Positions 1-9,002 of a DNA stretch of 64,000 nt are shown here, piece after piece. Within the stretch, counting starts at the first letter, position 1, and each line of letters opens with the position of its first letter. A model generated the notes under the pieces. That model searched no databases. It worked only from the letters and a program-made list of their open reading frames with translations, and had not been told where the DNA came from. The translations under genes were made by a program, and so were the position numbers. Source of the DNA: Bacteroidia bacterium (GTDB lineage: Bacteria; Bacteroidota; Bacteroidia; Bacteroidales; Prolixibacteraceae); NCBI GenBank assembly GCA_026391315.1, contig JAPLDT010000007.1, positions 1-64,000 of the forward strand, read 5' to 3'.

Positions 1-108
1 GGTGAAGGTTTTGGGGTTAAATAAAAAAACGTTGAGTTTACGAAACAGGCTTTCAATTGGTTTAGCTTCCCCCTTAGGGATCACCGGCAGGTAATCCCTC
101 TCTCTATT

Positions 109-738
109 TTACTTGCTCTTCTGCAGTGCCTTGTAAACAATAAACCCAAAGACCAATACACCTAAAATTATAAATACAATGGAGAGATGTCTACTGTATT
201 CCATCACTTTCGTCATAAGCATCTCTTTTGGTACTACCGACTCAAGGGAATAGCCGATGGTGGCCAGTATGATGTTCCAAATACCGGCGCCAAGTGTTGT
301 ATAGAGAATAAATCTGGGAAGGTTCATTTTTGAGAGCCCCGCCGGTATTGAGATCAGATGTCTTACGCCTGGGATCAAACGTCCGGTAAAAATGGAAATT
401 GCTCCGTTTTTGTCAAAGAATGCCTCTGTTTTTTTGATACCCTCTTCATTAAGCATTAAGAGGTGTCCCAATTTACTGTTAGCAAATCGGTAGATAATCG
501 GACGTCCAATAAAATCAGCTAAAGCATAATTTATAAGTGATCCGATCAATGCTCCCAATGTTGAAAAAAATACAACGAGGTAAATATTTAGCTCTCCTGC
601 TGCAGCTTTGTAAGCAGCCGGAGGCACAACCAATTCGGAGGGCAAGGGTATCACGGAACTCTCAATGGCCATTAAAAGAGTTATCGTCCAGTAGTTTAAG
701 TTGTCAAGACACCATTGAATAAATCCGATTGATTCCAT
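109..738 (-). CDS. DedA family membrane protein
   Basis: A 209-residue polytopic inner-membrane protein of the DedA (SNARE-associated, PF09335) family. Family members act in lipid-carrier or phospholipid flipping and envelope homeostasis; the substrate here cannot be told. Seen: an early E-x(4)-P-L-P-S-E motif (MAIESSVIPLPSE) after the first hydrophobic segment, the hallmark F-T-G-R-L-I-P-G-V-R-H motif near residue 120, and several further hydrophobic stretches, the last followed by a Lys-rich cytoplasmic tail. Length is normal for the family. The ATG start matches the usual N-terminus. It is transcribed divergently from hdrC across about 220 bp and is probably monocistronic. Confidence 0.9.
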   Translation of the reverse strand: MESIGFIQWCLDNLNYWTITLLMAIESSVIPLPSELVVPPAAYKAAAGELNIYLVVFFSTLGALIGSLINYALADFIGRPIIYRFANSKLGHLLMLNEEGIKKTEAFFDKNGAISIFTGRLIPGVRHLISIPAGLSKMNLPRFILYTTLGAGIWNIILATIGYSLESVVPKEMLMTKVMEYSRHLSIVFIILGVLVFGFIVYKALQKSK

Positions 739-888
739 AAAACGGGGGTGTTGAGTTTTTTTTCTTCTATTCTGTGAAGTTAGGTAATGCCTGAAATTTT
801 TGACAAAGAAATGAATTTTTTGGCAAAAAACAGTTTTACAAATAATCGAACAATGGACTTTAATTTAGAAAGATTTTAAGGTTAACAC

Positions 889-920
889 TTTAGTATCATG
901 AAACTTAATTTTTACCTTTA
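889..920 (+). promoter_or_regulatory. Candidate Bacteroidota-type promoter of the hdr-flx operon
   Basis: A TTTA box (889-892) is followed after 20 bp by TACCTTTA (913-920), close to the Bacteroidota consensus TTTG/TAnnTTTG. It lies 40 bp upstream of the hdrC ATG and faces the operon. The match is imperfect in the last base of both boxes, so this is a candidate only. Confidence 0.4.
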
Positions 921-959
921 GAGGATCTTATGAATGAATGTAACTATATATGAACGAAG

Positions 960-1520
960 ATGGAACATAAGAACAAAATATCAGATTTACAGTCACATAC
1001 AGGTGTAGAAGTGATGCGATGCTACCAGTGTGGCAAGTGTACGGCAGGTTGCGTTCTTGCTTCGGATATGAATTATCCTCCAAGCTACCTCATGCGGTTA
1101 CTTCAAACCGGAACCAGGCAAAATATGGACAAAGTACTTGCATCCAACTCGATATGGCTTTGTTTGAATTGTGAAAATTGTTTGGGTCGTTGTCCGATGG
1201 AGATTGATATTCCCAAAATGATGGATTATTTGAGAACTCAGGCAATCAAGGAAAATAAACTGCATCCTGATTCTAAACCCATTATTGCCTTCCACCGTTC
1301 TTTTCTGGATTCTGTCAGGAACACTGGTCGTTTATATGAAATAGGACTGGTACTCTCCTATAAATTCCGGACTTTCAATTTTCTTCAAGATCTTGCCATT
1401 GCCCCTTCGATGTACCTGAAAGGGAAATTGCATCTTTTGCCTGAGAAGATCAAAGACCGGAGAAGTATGAAGAGAATATTTGCCCAAACTATTGAAAACG
1501 CTAAGACTGTGAACAAATGA
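960..1520 (+). CDS. hdrC: Heterodisulfide reductase subunit C-like iron-sulfur protein
   Basis: 186 residues, cytoplasmic. Two [4Fe-4S] ferredoxin-type motifs are visible: C21-x2-C24-x2-C27-x3-C31-V and C68-x2-C71-x2-C74-x3-C78-P. This is the layout of HdrC, which passes electrons between HdrA and HdrB. The C-terminal 80 residues are basic and lack clusters. First gene of a tight seven-gene operon; its TGA overlaps the hdrB ATG by 4 bp (ATGA), indicating coupled translation. The natural partner in bacteria without coenzyme M is unknown; a DsrC-like or other thiol/disulfide protein has been proposed for related clusters, and none is seen in this window. Confidence 0.9.
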   Translation: MEHKNKISDLQSHTGVEVMRCYQCGKCTAGCVLASDMNYPPSYLMRLLQTGTRQNMDKVLASNSIWLCLNCENCLGRCPMEIDIPKMMDYLRTQAIKENKLHPDSKPIIAFHRSFLDSVRNTGRLYEIGLVLSYKFRTFNFLQDLAIAPSMYLKGKLHLLPEKIKDRRSMKRIFAQTIENAKTVNK

Positions 1521-2356
1521 AGATAGGATTTTACCCGGGTTGTTCTCTAACCGGCTCCTCGAGAGAATACAACGAATCGGTTGTGGCACTGGCCAAAGCA
1601 CTGGATATTGAACTGGTCGAGATCAAGGACTGGAACTGTTGTGGTGCCACCGCTGCCCATGTCATGAACGAAGAGCTCTCTTTGTCGCTGCCTGCTCGAA
1701 TCATGGCAATGGCTGAAGAGCAAGGACTTACTGAAGTAGTAGTGCCTTGTGCAGCTTGTTACAACCGCTTAAAAGTTACTCAGCACGAACTGGAAGATGA
1801 AAACAAACGTACGCGGGTGATTGAAATTCTCAAACTGCCTTACAGAGGGGATTTAAAAATTATCAATGTATTGCAAATGCTGGAAGCCTATGGTGCTGAG
1901 AATATTAAAACCCGAGTCACACGTCCGTTTGCTCACAAAGTAGCCTGTTATTACGGTTGTTTGCTGGTTCGTCCTCATTCTATTCTGAAATTTGACAGGG
2001 TGGAAGATCCACAGAGTATGGATACTTTAATTAAAGGGATAGGAGGTACAACGTTGGATTGGGCCTTCAAAACGGAGTGCTGCGGAGCCGGTTTTTCTGT
2101 CTCCCGTACCGATCTGGTAGCAAAACTATCAGGAAATATATTGAAAGATGCCGCTGATCGCAGCGCTGAAGCTGTGATCGTTGCTTGTCCTTTGTGTCAG
2201 TCCAATTTGGATATGCGCCGCGGAGCCATCAACAAAACACTCAAAAATCCTATTGATATACCTGTTATTTATATTACGCAGGCCATTGGACTTGCCTTGG
2301 GTATAGGAGCCAAAGAGCTGGGATTAAAACGTCATTTCGTAACCGTAGAATTGTAA
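1517..2356 (+). CDS. hdrB: Heterodisulfide reductase subunit B-like protein (two CCG domains)
   Basis: 279 residues. HdrB carries the noncubane [4Fe-4S] clusters that cleave disulfides. Both cysteine-rich CCG domains are intact: domain 1 has C9, C41-C42-G, and C78-x2-C81; domain 2 has the ACYYGC start near residue 154, an ECCGAG motif, and a final ACPLC motif. Conservation of all cluster ligands argues for catalytic competence. Starts inside the hdrC stop codon and is followed 4 bp later by hdrA. The disulfide substrate cannot be inferred from sequence. Confidence 0.92.
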   Translation: MKIGFYPGCSLTGSSREYNESVVALAKALDIELVEIKDWNCCGATAAHVMNEELSLSLPARIMAMAEEQGLTEVVVPCAACYNRLKVTQHELEDENKRTRVIEILKLPYRGDLKIINVLQMLEAYGAENIKTRVTRPFAHKVACYYGCLLVRPHSILKFDRVEDPQSMDTLIKGIGGTTLDWAFKTECCGAGFSVSRTDLVAKLSGNILKDAADRSAEAVIVACPLCQSNLDMRRGAINKTLKNPIDIPVIYITQAIGLALGIGAKELGLKRHFVTVEL

Positions 2357-2360
2357 CTAT

Positions 2361-4361
2361 ATGTCAAAGATCGGAGTATTTATTTGTCACTGCGGTGAAA
2401 ATATCAGCGCTACCGTCGATGTCGAACGTGTTGCACGGGAGATAGGCGGTATGGAAGGGGTTGCTCACGCCATCGACTACAAATACATGTGTTCGGATCC
2501 CGGACAAACTTTCATCAAAGAGGCTGTCAAAAAATATGGTCTGGATGGAGTTGTCGTTGGTGCCTGTTCACCCCGTATGCACGAACCAACCTTCAGAAGG
2601 GCCTGTGCAGAAGCGGGATTAAACCCCTACCTCTGCGAGATGGCCAACCTTCGCGAACATTGCTCCTGGGTACACGAAAAGAGTGAGGAGACGACCGAAA
2701 AAGCCATAGATTTGGTAAAGATGATGGTTGAGAAGGTGAAGAAGAACAAACCGCTTGACTCGATCAAAGTACCTGTAACCAAAAGGGCTTTGGTCATTGG
2801 TGGCGGTATTGCAGGGATTCAGGCCAGCCTTGATATCGCCAATACCGGTCATAAAGTAATTTTGGTTGAAAGAGACCCTTCAATTGGCGGCCATATGTCG
2901 CAGCTATCAGAAACTTTTCCAACACTCGACTGTTCCCAGTGTATCCTGACTCCAAGGATGGTAGAGGTGGCACAACATCCCAATATTAAGTTGTACACCT
3001 ATGCAGAATTGGAGAGTCTGGAGGGTTTTATAGGTAATTTTAAAGCGAAGATACGGCTCAAAGCCAAAAGTGTTAATTATTCAACCTGTACGGGTTGCGG
3101 CGCTTGTATTCAAAAGTGTCCGGTCAAAAAAATCCCCAGTGAATTCAATGCCGGTTTGGGAACCAGAACGGCTATTTATGTTCCGTTTCCACAGGCTGTG
3201 CCAAATAAACCGGTGATTGATCGGGTCAACTGCAATTACTACAAGCGGGGAGCCTGCAAGATTTGTGAAAAGACATGTCAGGTAGGATCTATTGAATGGG
3301 ACAAGGAGGACGAGATCATCACGGAAGAGGTAGGCGCGGTAGTGCTTGCAACAGGATTTGATGTGAAGGGTACCGACTTCTTCCCTGAATATGGCTACGG
3401 ACAATACAAAGACGTATTGACAGGTCTTCAGTTCGAACGACTGGCTTCTGCCTCCGGTCCGACTTTTGGCGAGATTCGCCGTCCCTCTGATGGCGCCATA
3501 CCAAAGAAAATTGTCTTTATTGCCTGTGCCGGGTCCAGGGATCCTGCTAAGGGAATACCTTATTGCTCAAAGATTTGTTGTATGTACACAGCCAAACATG
3601 CCATGCTGTACCAGCACAAGGTCCACGATGGTGAGTCAACTGTATTTTATATGGACATCCGTGCAGGTGGGAAAAACTACGAAGAGTTCGTTCGCAGAGC
3701 TATCGAGGAGGATACCGTTAATTATGTTCGCGGGAGGGTTGCCAGGGTATATGAAAAGAATGGTAAACTGATTGTCAAAGGTGTCGATACACTTCTTGGT
3801 GGTGAGCAGGTCGAAATAGAGGCTGATATGGTAGTCCTTGCAACTGCAGGAGTTGCAAATTGCGGTTCAGAGCAACTCGCGCAGAAATTGCATGTTTCTT
3901 ACGATCCTTACCATTTCTTCGCTGAGGCGCATCCGAAACTCAAGCCTGTTGAGACCAATACGGCAGGAATCTTTCTGGCCGGCGCCTGTCAGGCTCCCAA
4001 AGATATACCTGAGACTGTCGGAATGGCATCCGGGGCTGCAGTGAAGGTTGCAGCCCTCTTTTCAAACGATGAATTGGTGAGGGAGCCGGTTGTGGCAGTA
4101 GTAAACCGTTTGGCGCCACCTCTTTACAGTACTTGTGTTGGGTGTTTCATGTGCGAAACCGCCTGTCCGTACAATGCCATCGAGCACGAAGAGATCAAAG
4201 GGCGCGATGGCAGTCTGATCCGAACCATTGCCCGGGTTAACCAGGGACTGTGTCAGGGTTGTGGTACATGTGTAGCATTCTGCCGCTCCAAATCCATCGA
4301 TATCCAGGGGTACACCAATGAGCAGGTATACGCCGAGGTGATGTCATTGTTAAACGACTAA
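2361..4361 (+). CDS. hdrA: Heterodisulfide reductase subunit A-like flavoprotein
   Basis: 666 residues, full HdrA length. Domain order: N-terminal HdrA-specific domain (about 1-135) with GVFICHCG; a Rossmann FAD motif GGGIAGIQ at about 147; a ferredoxin motif C-TGC-GAC-x3-C at about 243; a cysteine group CNYYKRGACKICEKTC near 295; a second flavoprotein half; and two C-terminal [4Fe-4S] motifs at about 592 (CVGCFMCETACP) and 631 (CQGCGTCVAFC). HdrA is the flavin-based electron-bifurcating subunit in methanogens. Here it would receive electrons from FlxD and split them between HdrBC and ferredoxin. Third gene of the operon. Confidence 0.93.
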   Translation: MSKIGVFICHCGENISATVDVERVAREIGGMEGVAHAIDYKYMCSDPGQTFIKEAVKKYGLDGVVVGACSPRMHEPTFRRACAEAGLNPYLCEMANLREHCSWVHEKSEETTEKAIDLVKMMVEKVKKNKPLDSIKVPVTKRALVIGGGIAGIQASLDIANTGHKVILVERDPSIGGHMSQLSETFPTLDCSQCILTPRMVEVAQHPNIKLYTYAELESLEGFIGNFKAKIRLKAKSVNYSTCTGCGACIQKCPVKKIPSEFNAGLGTRTAIYVPFPQAVPNKPVIDRVNCNYYKRGACKICEKTCQVGSIEWDKEDEIITEEVGAVVLATGFDVKGTDFFPEYGYGQYKDVLTGLQFERLASASGPTFGEIRRPSDGAIPKKIVFIACAGSRDPAKGIPYCSKICCMYTAKHAMLYQHKVHDGESTVFYMDIRAGGKNYEEFVRRAIEEDTVNYVRGRVARVYEKNGKLIVKGVDTLLGGEQVEIEADMVVLATAGVANCGSEQLAQKLHVSYDPYHFFAEAHPKLKPVETNTAGIFLAGACQAPKDIPETVGMASGAAVKVAALFSNDELVREPVVAVVNRLAPPLYSTCVGCFMCETACPYNAIEHEEIKGRDGSLIRTIARVNQGLCQGCGTCVAFCRSKSIDIQGYTNEQVYAEVMSLLND

Positions 4362-4371
4362 CTAACAGATA

Positions 4372-4836
4372 ATGAGTAGTAATACTGATTTTGAACCCAA
4401 AATAATTGCATTTGTCTGCAACTGGTGCACTTATGCCGGAGCTGATTTGACCGGCACAAGCAGACTAAAATATGCCACTAACGTTAAGATCGTTCGCTTT
4501 CCGTGTACCGGACGAATAGATTTCCTTCTGTTGCTAAAGTCTTTTGCGCAGGGCGCCGATGGAGTGATAGTTTCTGGCTGTCATCCAAACGATTGTCACT
4601 ATACCAGTGGAAATTTCCATGCACGGCGTCGTTGGATCGCTTTCCGTTCGATCCTTGATCTGATGGGTGTTGACATTCGCCGAATACAATACTCCTGGGT
4701 TTCTGCTGCTGAAGGTTCCAAATGGGCAGATCTTGTCAACAACACTGTTGCAGATATCCGGGCACTTGGGCCTTATGCCGAATATCAAAAGGTTGCCGAC
4801 TATTTAGAGAAGGAGGGATACAATGAAGAAGCTTAG
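4372..4836 (+). CDS. flxD: MvhD/FlxD-like electron-transfer iron-sulfur subunit
   Basis: 154 residues, matching the MvhD family (F420-non-reducing hydrogenase delta subunit, [2Fe-2S]) that docks on HdrA. Seen: FVCNWCTYAGADL near the N-terminus, a VRFPCTGRI motif, and SGCHPNDCHYTSGN, the Cys pattern of the family. No hydrogenase large subunit is nearby, so the electron donor should be the flxCBA products rather than H2. Overlaps flxC by 14 bp. The symbol follows the Desulfovibrio flxABCD-hdrABC naming; the assignment rests on domain type and position. Confidence 0.85.
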   Translation: MSSNTDFEPKIIAFVCNWCTYAGADLTGTSRLKYATNVKIVRFPCTGRIDFLLLLKSFAQGADGVIVSGCHPNDCHYTSGNFHARRRWIAFRSILDLMGVDIRRIQYSWVSAAEGSKWADLVNNTVADIRALGPYAEYQKVADYLEKEGYNEEA

Positions 4837-5623
4837 AGACAGAGCCGCCGAGTTGCTTTCACAAGGAGTAGTTTCGCTGGTAATTGGATATGAAGAGGGT
4901 ACCAAAAGACCCCGGCCACTCTTTTGTAGAAACAGTGAAGGTGCTGAAAAACTGATCTTTGATAGCCATTGTTTCCACAATCTGGCGGTTTATATTACCA
5001 AGAAAGAGCTGGTTGGGAAAGAGCGCTTCGCAGTAACTGCTCCGATCTCAACACTGCGAAGCATCATGCAGTTGTATGTGGAAAACCAGCTGAGTGAGGA
5101 GAAACTCCTTGTCATTACTGTTGATTTGAGCGGGGAGTTGCGTGAATTTACCACTTTCGACGAGATAGCCGCTTATGTGGCACAATTTGAGTTGAAACGC
5201 GGAGAAAGGGAGCAGGAGATACTTTCCAAAATTGAAGGAATGACCCGTGAGGAACGGTGGAAATTCTGGATGGAAGAGATGTCACACTGCTTCAAATGTT
5301 ATGCCTGCCGCTCGGCTTGCCCGCTTTGCTATTGCTCCAAGTGCGTTGTTGAAGTGAACCGTCCGCAGTGGATCAATCCATGGCCGGCACCGCTTGCCAA
5401 TATGGAGTGGCATATTAACAGGGCCATGCACATGGTGGGACGTTGTACTGCTTGCGGAGCGTGTGGGGATGCTTGTCCGGTTGGCATTCCTGTTGATTTG
5501 ATTACCAGAAAGATGATGGAAGATTTGGCGCCGGAATTTGGTTACGTTCCCGGTCAGCCGGCCAAACAAGGCAATGCTCTTTCGAGTTGGAAACTGGATG
5601 ACAGGGAGCAATTTATACGATAA
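4823..5623 (+). CDS. flxC: 4Fe-4S dicluster oxidoreductase subunit (FlxC-like)
   Basis: 266 residues. The first 145 residues contain no cluster motifs and resemble the N-terminal part of coenzyme F420 hydrogenase/formate dehydrogenase beta-type proteins. Then come a cysteine-dense region at about 156 (CFKCYACRSACPLCYCSKC) and a standard ferredoxin motif at about 208 (CTACGACGDACPVGI). The ATG is inside the end of flxD, preceded by a strong AGGAGG ribosome site, which is unusual for Bacteroidota and supports this start. Inferred role: intramolecular electron wire between the NADH-oxidising subunit and FlxD/HdrA. The letter assignment C versus B is less certain than the complex itself. Confidence 0.75.
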   Translation: MKKLRDRAAELLSQGVVSLVIGYEEGTKRPRPLFCRNSEGAEKLIFDSHCFHNLAVYITKKELVGKERFAVTAPISTLRSIMQLYVENQLSEEKLLVITVDLSGELREFTTFDEIAAYVAQFELKRGEREQEILSKIEGMTREERWKFWMEEMSHCFKCYACRSACPLCYCSKCVVEVNRPQWINPWPAPLANMEWHINRAMHMVGRCTACGACGDACPVGIPVDLITRKMMEDLAPEFGYVPGQPAKQGNALSSWKLDDREQFIR

Positions 5624-5628
5624 GAGCT

Positions 5629-6639
5629 ATGGAAACAAAATACATTAATAAGAGCGGAATAGAACAGTGGTTCAATGCCATTGTCTCCAGTGGCAAGCGA
5701 GTATTTGCGCCCGTGAATTCACGCGGACAGGTTGATTTTAAGCCTGTTAAAAAGTTGAGTGAGGTCGCTGATGAATATATCCAGACAACCCAGTCAATTA
5801 AGGCTTCCGTTTATCCGAAGGCAGAAGTCCTTTTTTCCTATGAGAAGGTGAACGGTAAAGTAAATTTGACAGATTTTGATCCGGAAAGTGTTGCTGAAAC
5901 TGTGCTATGGAAGGTTCATCCCTGTGATGCGGCAGGATTTAAGCCACTTTCGGCTATTTTCAACTGGGATACGGCAGACAAGTTGCACAATGCTCATCTG
6001 GTCAAAACTTCAGTGATATCTTTCAGTTGTGCGGCTGCTGATGAGAGTTGCTTTTGCACCAGCGTAAACGGGAGTCCGGGTAATACTGCAGGCAGTGATA
6101 TCCAACTGACCATGCTTCCTGATGGAGGCGCTATCGCAGAGATTCTAACTTTCAAAGGTGAGACTCTGGTAGCACTTATGCCCAATGTTTTTGAGGCAGA
6201 CAAAGGCGAGAAAAAGGAAAAGTACCTTGTCGATCTCCCGACCAGGTTTAATCTGGAAGAGGTCAATGCCAAGCTAAACAAGGCTTTTAACAGTACTGTC
6301 TGGAAAGAGCAGTCGGAGCGTTGTCTCGGATGCGGCGCCTGTGCTTTCGTCTGTCCGACCTGTGCCTGTTTCGATATTCAGGAAGATGCCCATGGCTCAA
6401 AAGGGAGGCGTATCCGTTGTTGGGATGCCTGTGGATTTGCGATGTTTACTTTGCACACGTCGGGTCACAACCCCCGTGAGCACCAGAGTCAGCGTTGGCG
6501 TCAGCGAATTCTCCACAAATTTTCCTATATGCCAGAAAGACTTAGCGTGGTAGGTTGCACGGGATGCGGTCGCTGTTCGCGTGCCTGCCCTGTTGACATG
6601 AATATATTGGAACACATCACCTCAATTGCGAAACAATGA
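5629..6639 (+). CDS. flxB: 4Fe-4S dicluster subunit, sulfhydrogenase-beta/AsrA-like (FlxB)
   Basis: 336 residues, similar in layout to anaerobic sulfite reductase A and sulfhydrogenase beta subunits. Seen: HPCDAAG near residue 100 (a conserved cysteine motif in that family), an SCAAADESCFC stretch, and two C-terminal ferredoxin motifs at about 231 (CLGCGACAFVCPTC) and 310 (CTGCGRCSRACPVD). These proteins pair with an FAD/NAD-binding subunit, exactly what follows: its stop overlaps the flxA ATG by 4 bp. Probably transfers electrons from FlxA to FlxC/FlxD. Confidence 0.8.
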   Translation: METKYINKSGIEQWFNAIVSSGKRVFAPVNSRGQVDFKPVKKLSEVADEYIQTTQSIKASVYPKAEVLFSYEKVNGKVNLTDFDPESVAETVLWKVHPCDAAGFKPLSAIFNWDTADKLHNAHLVKTSVISFSCAAADESCFCTSVNGSPGNTAGSDIQLTMLPDGGAIAEILTFKGETLVALMPNVFEADKGEKKEKYLVDLPTRFNLEEVNAKLNKAFNSTVWKEQSERCLGCGACAFVCPTCACFDIQEDAHGSKGRRIRCWDACGFAMFTLHTSGHNPREHQSQRWRQRILHKFSYMPERLSVVGCTGCGRCSRACPVDMNILEHITSIAKQ

Positions 6640-7478
6640 GCGAGCAAAATACATACCTTCCTTACCTGATGACCATCGAAAAGGTAATCAAAGAGGCGCC
6701 AGGTGTAAAAACTTACAGATTAAAATTTCAGGATGAGGCAGAGGCCGAAGCCTTTGAGTTTAAGGCCGGACAATTTGGCGAGTACTCAGCTTTTGATGAG
6801 GGCGAATCCACCTTCTGCATTGCCTCTTCACCGACAAGAAAGGGCTATATTGAATGTACTTTCCGGGATACCGGCAGGGTAACTTCTGGGTTGGCTTCAC
6901 TGGAAGAGGGGAGTACCATGGGTTTCCGTGGCCCTTATGGCAATGTTTTCCCGATGGAGGAGTGGAAGGGGAAGAACCTGCTCTTCATAGCCGGAGGAAT
7001 TGCCTTGCCTCCGATGCGTTGCGTGATCTGGAATGCACTTGATCTGCGCGAAAATTTCAAGGATATCACTATCGTTTATGGAGCCAAAACAGTCAATGAT
7101 CTGGTTTACAAATCAGAACTGAAAGAATGGTCAGATCGTCCGGATGTAAAGATGGTCACTACCGTGGATCCGGGTGGCGAGAATGCCGACTGGAAAGGAG
7201 AGATTGGCTTTGTCCCAACGATAGTGGATAAGGTGGCACCATCAGCTGAAAATACCATAGCCATTGTATGCGGACCCCCGATCATGATCAAATTTACTTT
7301 CCCGGTACTTGAAAAGCTTGGTTTCAAAGATGACCAGATCTACACCACGCTTGAAAACAGAATGAAATGTGGTGTTGGCAAATGTGGCCGATGCAATGTT
7401 GGTAAGCTGTATATCTGCAAGGATGGGCCCGTATTCAGCAAAGAGGAGTTGAATTTGATCCCAGCGGAAGAGTATTAA
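6636..7478 (+). CDS. flxA: FAD/NAD(P)-binding oxidoreductase subunit (FlxA, AsrB-like)
   Basis: 280 residues of the ferredoxin-NADP reductase-like superfamily. An FAD-binding beta-barrel (about 10-105), an NAD-binding fold beginning at the LLFIAGGIALPPMR motif, and a C-terminal [2Fe-2S] cysteine motif CGVGKCGRCN at about 245 with another Cys about 10 residues on match the AsrB/PyrK group. Expected to oxidise NADH and pass electrons into the Flx-Hdr complex. It is the last gene of the operon and is followed by a strong palindromic terminator. Together with hdrCBA it is the strongest metabolic indicator in the window: anaerobic, ferredoxin-based energy metabolism. Confidence 0.85.
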   Translation: MSEQNTYLPYLMTIEKVIKEAPGVKTYRLKFQDEAEAEAFEFKAGQFGEYSAFDEGESTFCIASSPTRKGYIECTFRDTGRVTSGLASLEEGSTMGFRGPYGNVFPMEEWKGKNLLFIAGGIALPPMRCVIWNALDLRENFKDITIVYGAKTVNDLVYKSELKEWSDRPDVKMVTTVDPGGENADWKGEIGFVPTIVDKVAPSAENTIAIVCGPPIMIKFTFPVLEKLGFKDDQIYTTLENRMKCGVGKCGRCNVGKLYICKDGPVFSKEELNLIPAEEY

Positions 7479-7486
7479 AAAAATGC

Positions 7487-7525
7487 CTTGAAGGTTTTCA
7501 AAACCTTCAAGGTATTAATTTTTTA
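7487..7525. terminator. Bidirectional palindromic terminator between flxA and rodA
   Basis: A near-perfect 27-bp palindrome (7487-7513; arms CCTTGAAGGTTTT/AAAACCTTCAAGG) sits between the convergent ends of flxA and rodA, with an A-run on the left and a T-run (7519-7525) on the right, so it can end transcription both ways. The T-run includes the rodA TAA. Confidence 0.8.
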
Positions 7526-8947
7526 CCGCAAATTCTTCGTTCTGCTGGCATCCAGCTTGATAAAGATAAAGAGCAGGACTGTAAATGACCACAAAGAGGA
7601 TCCTCCGTAACTGAAGAAGGGTAGCGGGATGCCAATAACAGGAGCCAGACCGATGGTCATGGAGATGTTGATGACGATGTGAAAAAAGAGAATACAGGCA
7701 ACGCCATAGCCGTATATTCTGCTGAACGTCGATCGCTGTCGCTCCGCCAGATAAACCAACCTAATCAGTAGTATTAGGAAAAGAAGTATCACCACTGTTG
7801 TTCCTAAAAATCCCCACTCTTCTCCAACCGTACAAAATATAAAGTCAGTGCTTTGTTCCGGCACAAAATTGTATTTTGTTTGTGTTCCCTTTAAAAATCC
7901 TTTGCCCAACAAGCCACCTGAACCAATTGCAATTTTTGACTGGTGTACGTTGTATCCAGCGCCGAGCAAATCATTTTTAATTCCAAGCAGGTTGTCCACC
8001 CTGTCGCGTTGGTGAGATACCATCACATTCCGGTAGAAATAATTCACTGACAAAGCTATAGAGATGGAAAAGATAAAAAAAAGAAGGACAAACCATGCTT
8101 GTTTGATGTGTTTTTTAAGACCGTAAACGATGAAGATAAGTATGGTCAGTATGGAAGTGAGGGCCAACAAATGAAATGGTGTTGCATCGAATTCAAAAAT
8201 ATTCTTCAGACCGAACAAAATTCCATAGATCAGTGAAACAATTACAAATCCGATAATTCCTTCTTTGATACTTTGCCTCAAAACAATTAAAAGGACCAGC
8301 GATACCACGATTAACAACATGAGAATCATTAGTTGGGTCCACACCAGGGCCAGAATAAAAAGGATAATCGCTGTAAACCCTCCGATTAAGATTACGTCCG
8401 GCAGACCTTCACGGTAGAAAACCAGAAAGAAGACGGCAAATACCAGCGCAGATCCTGTATCATTCTGTAGCAAAATTAACAAGGCAGGTAACAGCATCAA
8501 GGTTCCGAGAACGATGTATGATTTGGTTCTGGCCATCTTAAAGCCAAACTGACTCATGTATTTGGCTACCGCCAGACTGGTAGCAAATTTACCAAGTTCG
8601 GCAGGTTGCAGGGCTACCCCTCCAACTTCAAACCAGGCTCTGGCTCCATTTACTTCACGTCCAAAAAAGAGTACGGCCACCAATAGAAGAAGTATCAAGA
8701 CATAAATATGATAGGCAAAGGCAACATAAAATTTACTGTCGACAATCAAGACGCATATAGCCAGAAACATCCCGGCAATAATCCAGATCATCTGCTTCCC
8801 ATATTGCTGACCAATGTCAAGAATGCTTTGATGTTCGTCGCTGTAGACGGCAGCATAGATGTTGATCCAGCCCAGCATAACCAATGCAAGGTATAACAGG
8901 ATGGTTATCCAGTCCAAATTCAGGATTATGTTGTTCTGACTCTTCAT
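7523..8947 (-). CDS. rodA: Rod-shape glycosyltransferase RodA (SEDS family)
   Basis: 474 residues, polytopic. RodA polymerises lipid II glycan strands for side-wall elongation together with PBP2 and MreBCD. SEDS features are visible: NGARAWFEVGG with GVALQPAELGKFA, the VDNLLG/GSGGLLGKG region of the large periplasmic loop, a TDFIF-x-VGEEWG motif, and the C-terminal GIPLPFFSYGGSSL. It is about 100 residues longer than E. coli RodA because of extra hydrophobic segments in the middle (about 185-285), as commonly seen in Bacteroidota. Last gene of the mre/mrd operon, 161 bp after mrdA with tandem repeats in the gap. Confidence 0.95.
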   Translation of the reverse strand: MKSQNNIILNLDWITILLYLALVMLGWINIYAAVYSDEHQSILDIGQQYGKQMIWIIAGMFLAICVLIVDSKFYVAFAYHIYVLILLLLVAVLFFGREVNGARAWFEVGGVALQPAELGKFATSLAVAKYMSQFGFKMARTKSYIVLGTLMLLPALLILLQNDTGSALVFAVFFLVFYREGLPDVILIGGFTAIILFILALVWTQLMILMLLIVVSLVLLIVLRQSIKEGIIGFVIVSLIYGILFGLKNIFEFDATPFHLLALTSILTILIFIVYGLKKHIKQAWFVLLFFIFSISIALSVNYFYRNVMVSHQRDRVDNLLGIKNDLLGAGYNVHQSKIAIGSGGLLGKGFLKGTQTKYNFVPEQSTDFIFCTVGEEWGFLGTTVVILLFLILLIRLVYLAERQRSTFSRIYGYGVACILFFHIVINISMTIGLAPVIGIPLPFFSYGGSSLWSFTVLLFIFIKLDASRTKNLR

Positions 8948-9002
8948 TTATTAATAATTCACCAGTATCTTGATGGGCATCCATAAGGGCCACCCCGACA
9001 CT

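Noticed and set aside
2-94. Open frame at the left edge ending at 92-94 (plus strand)
   Set aside because: Only 30 residues are visible, with no recognisable motif; it could be the tail of a gene convergent with dedA, but this cannot be supported.
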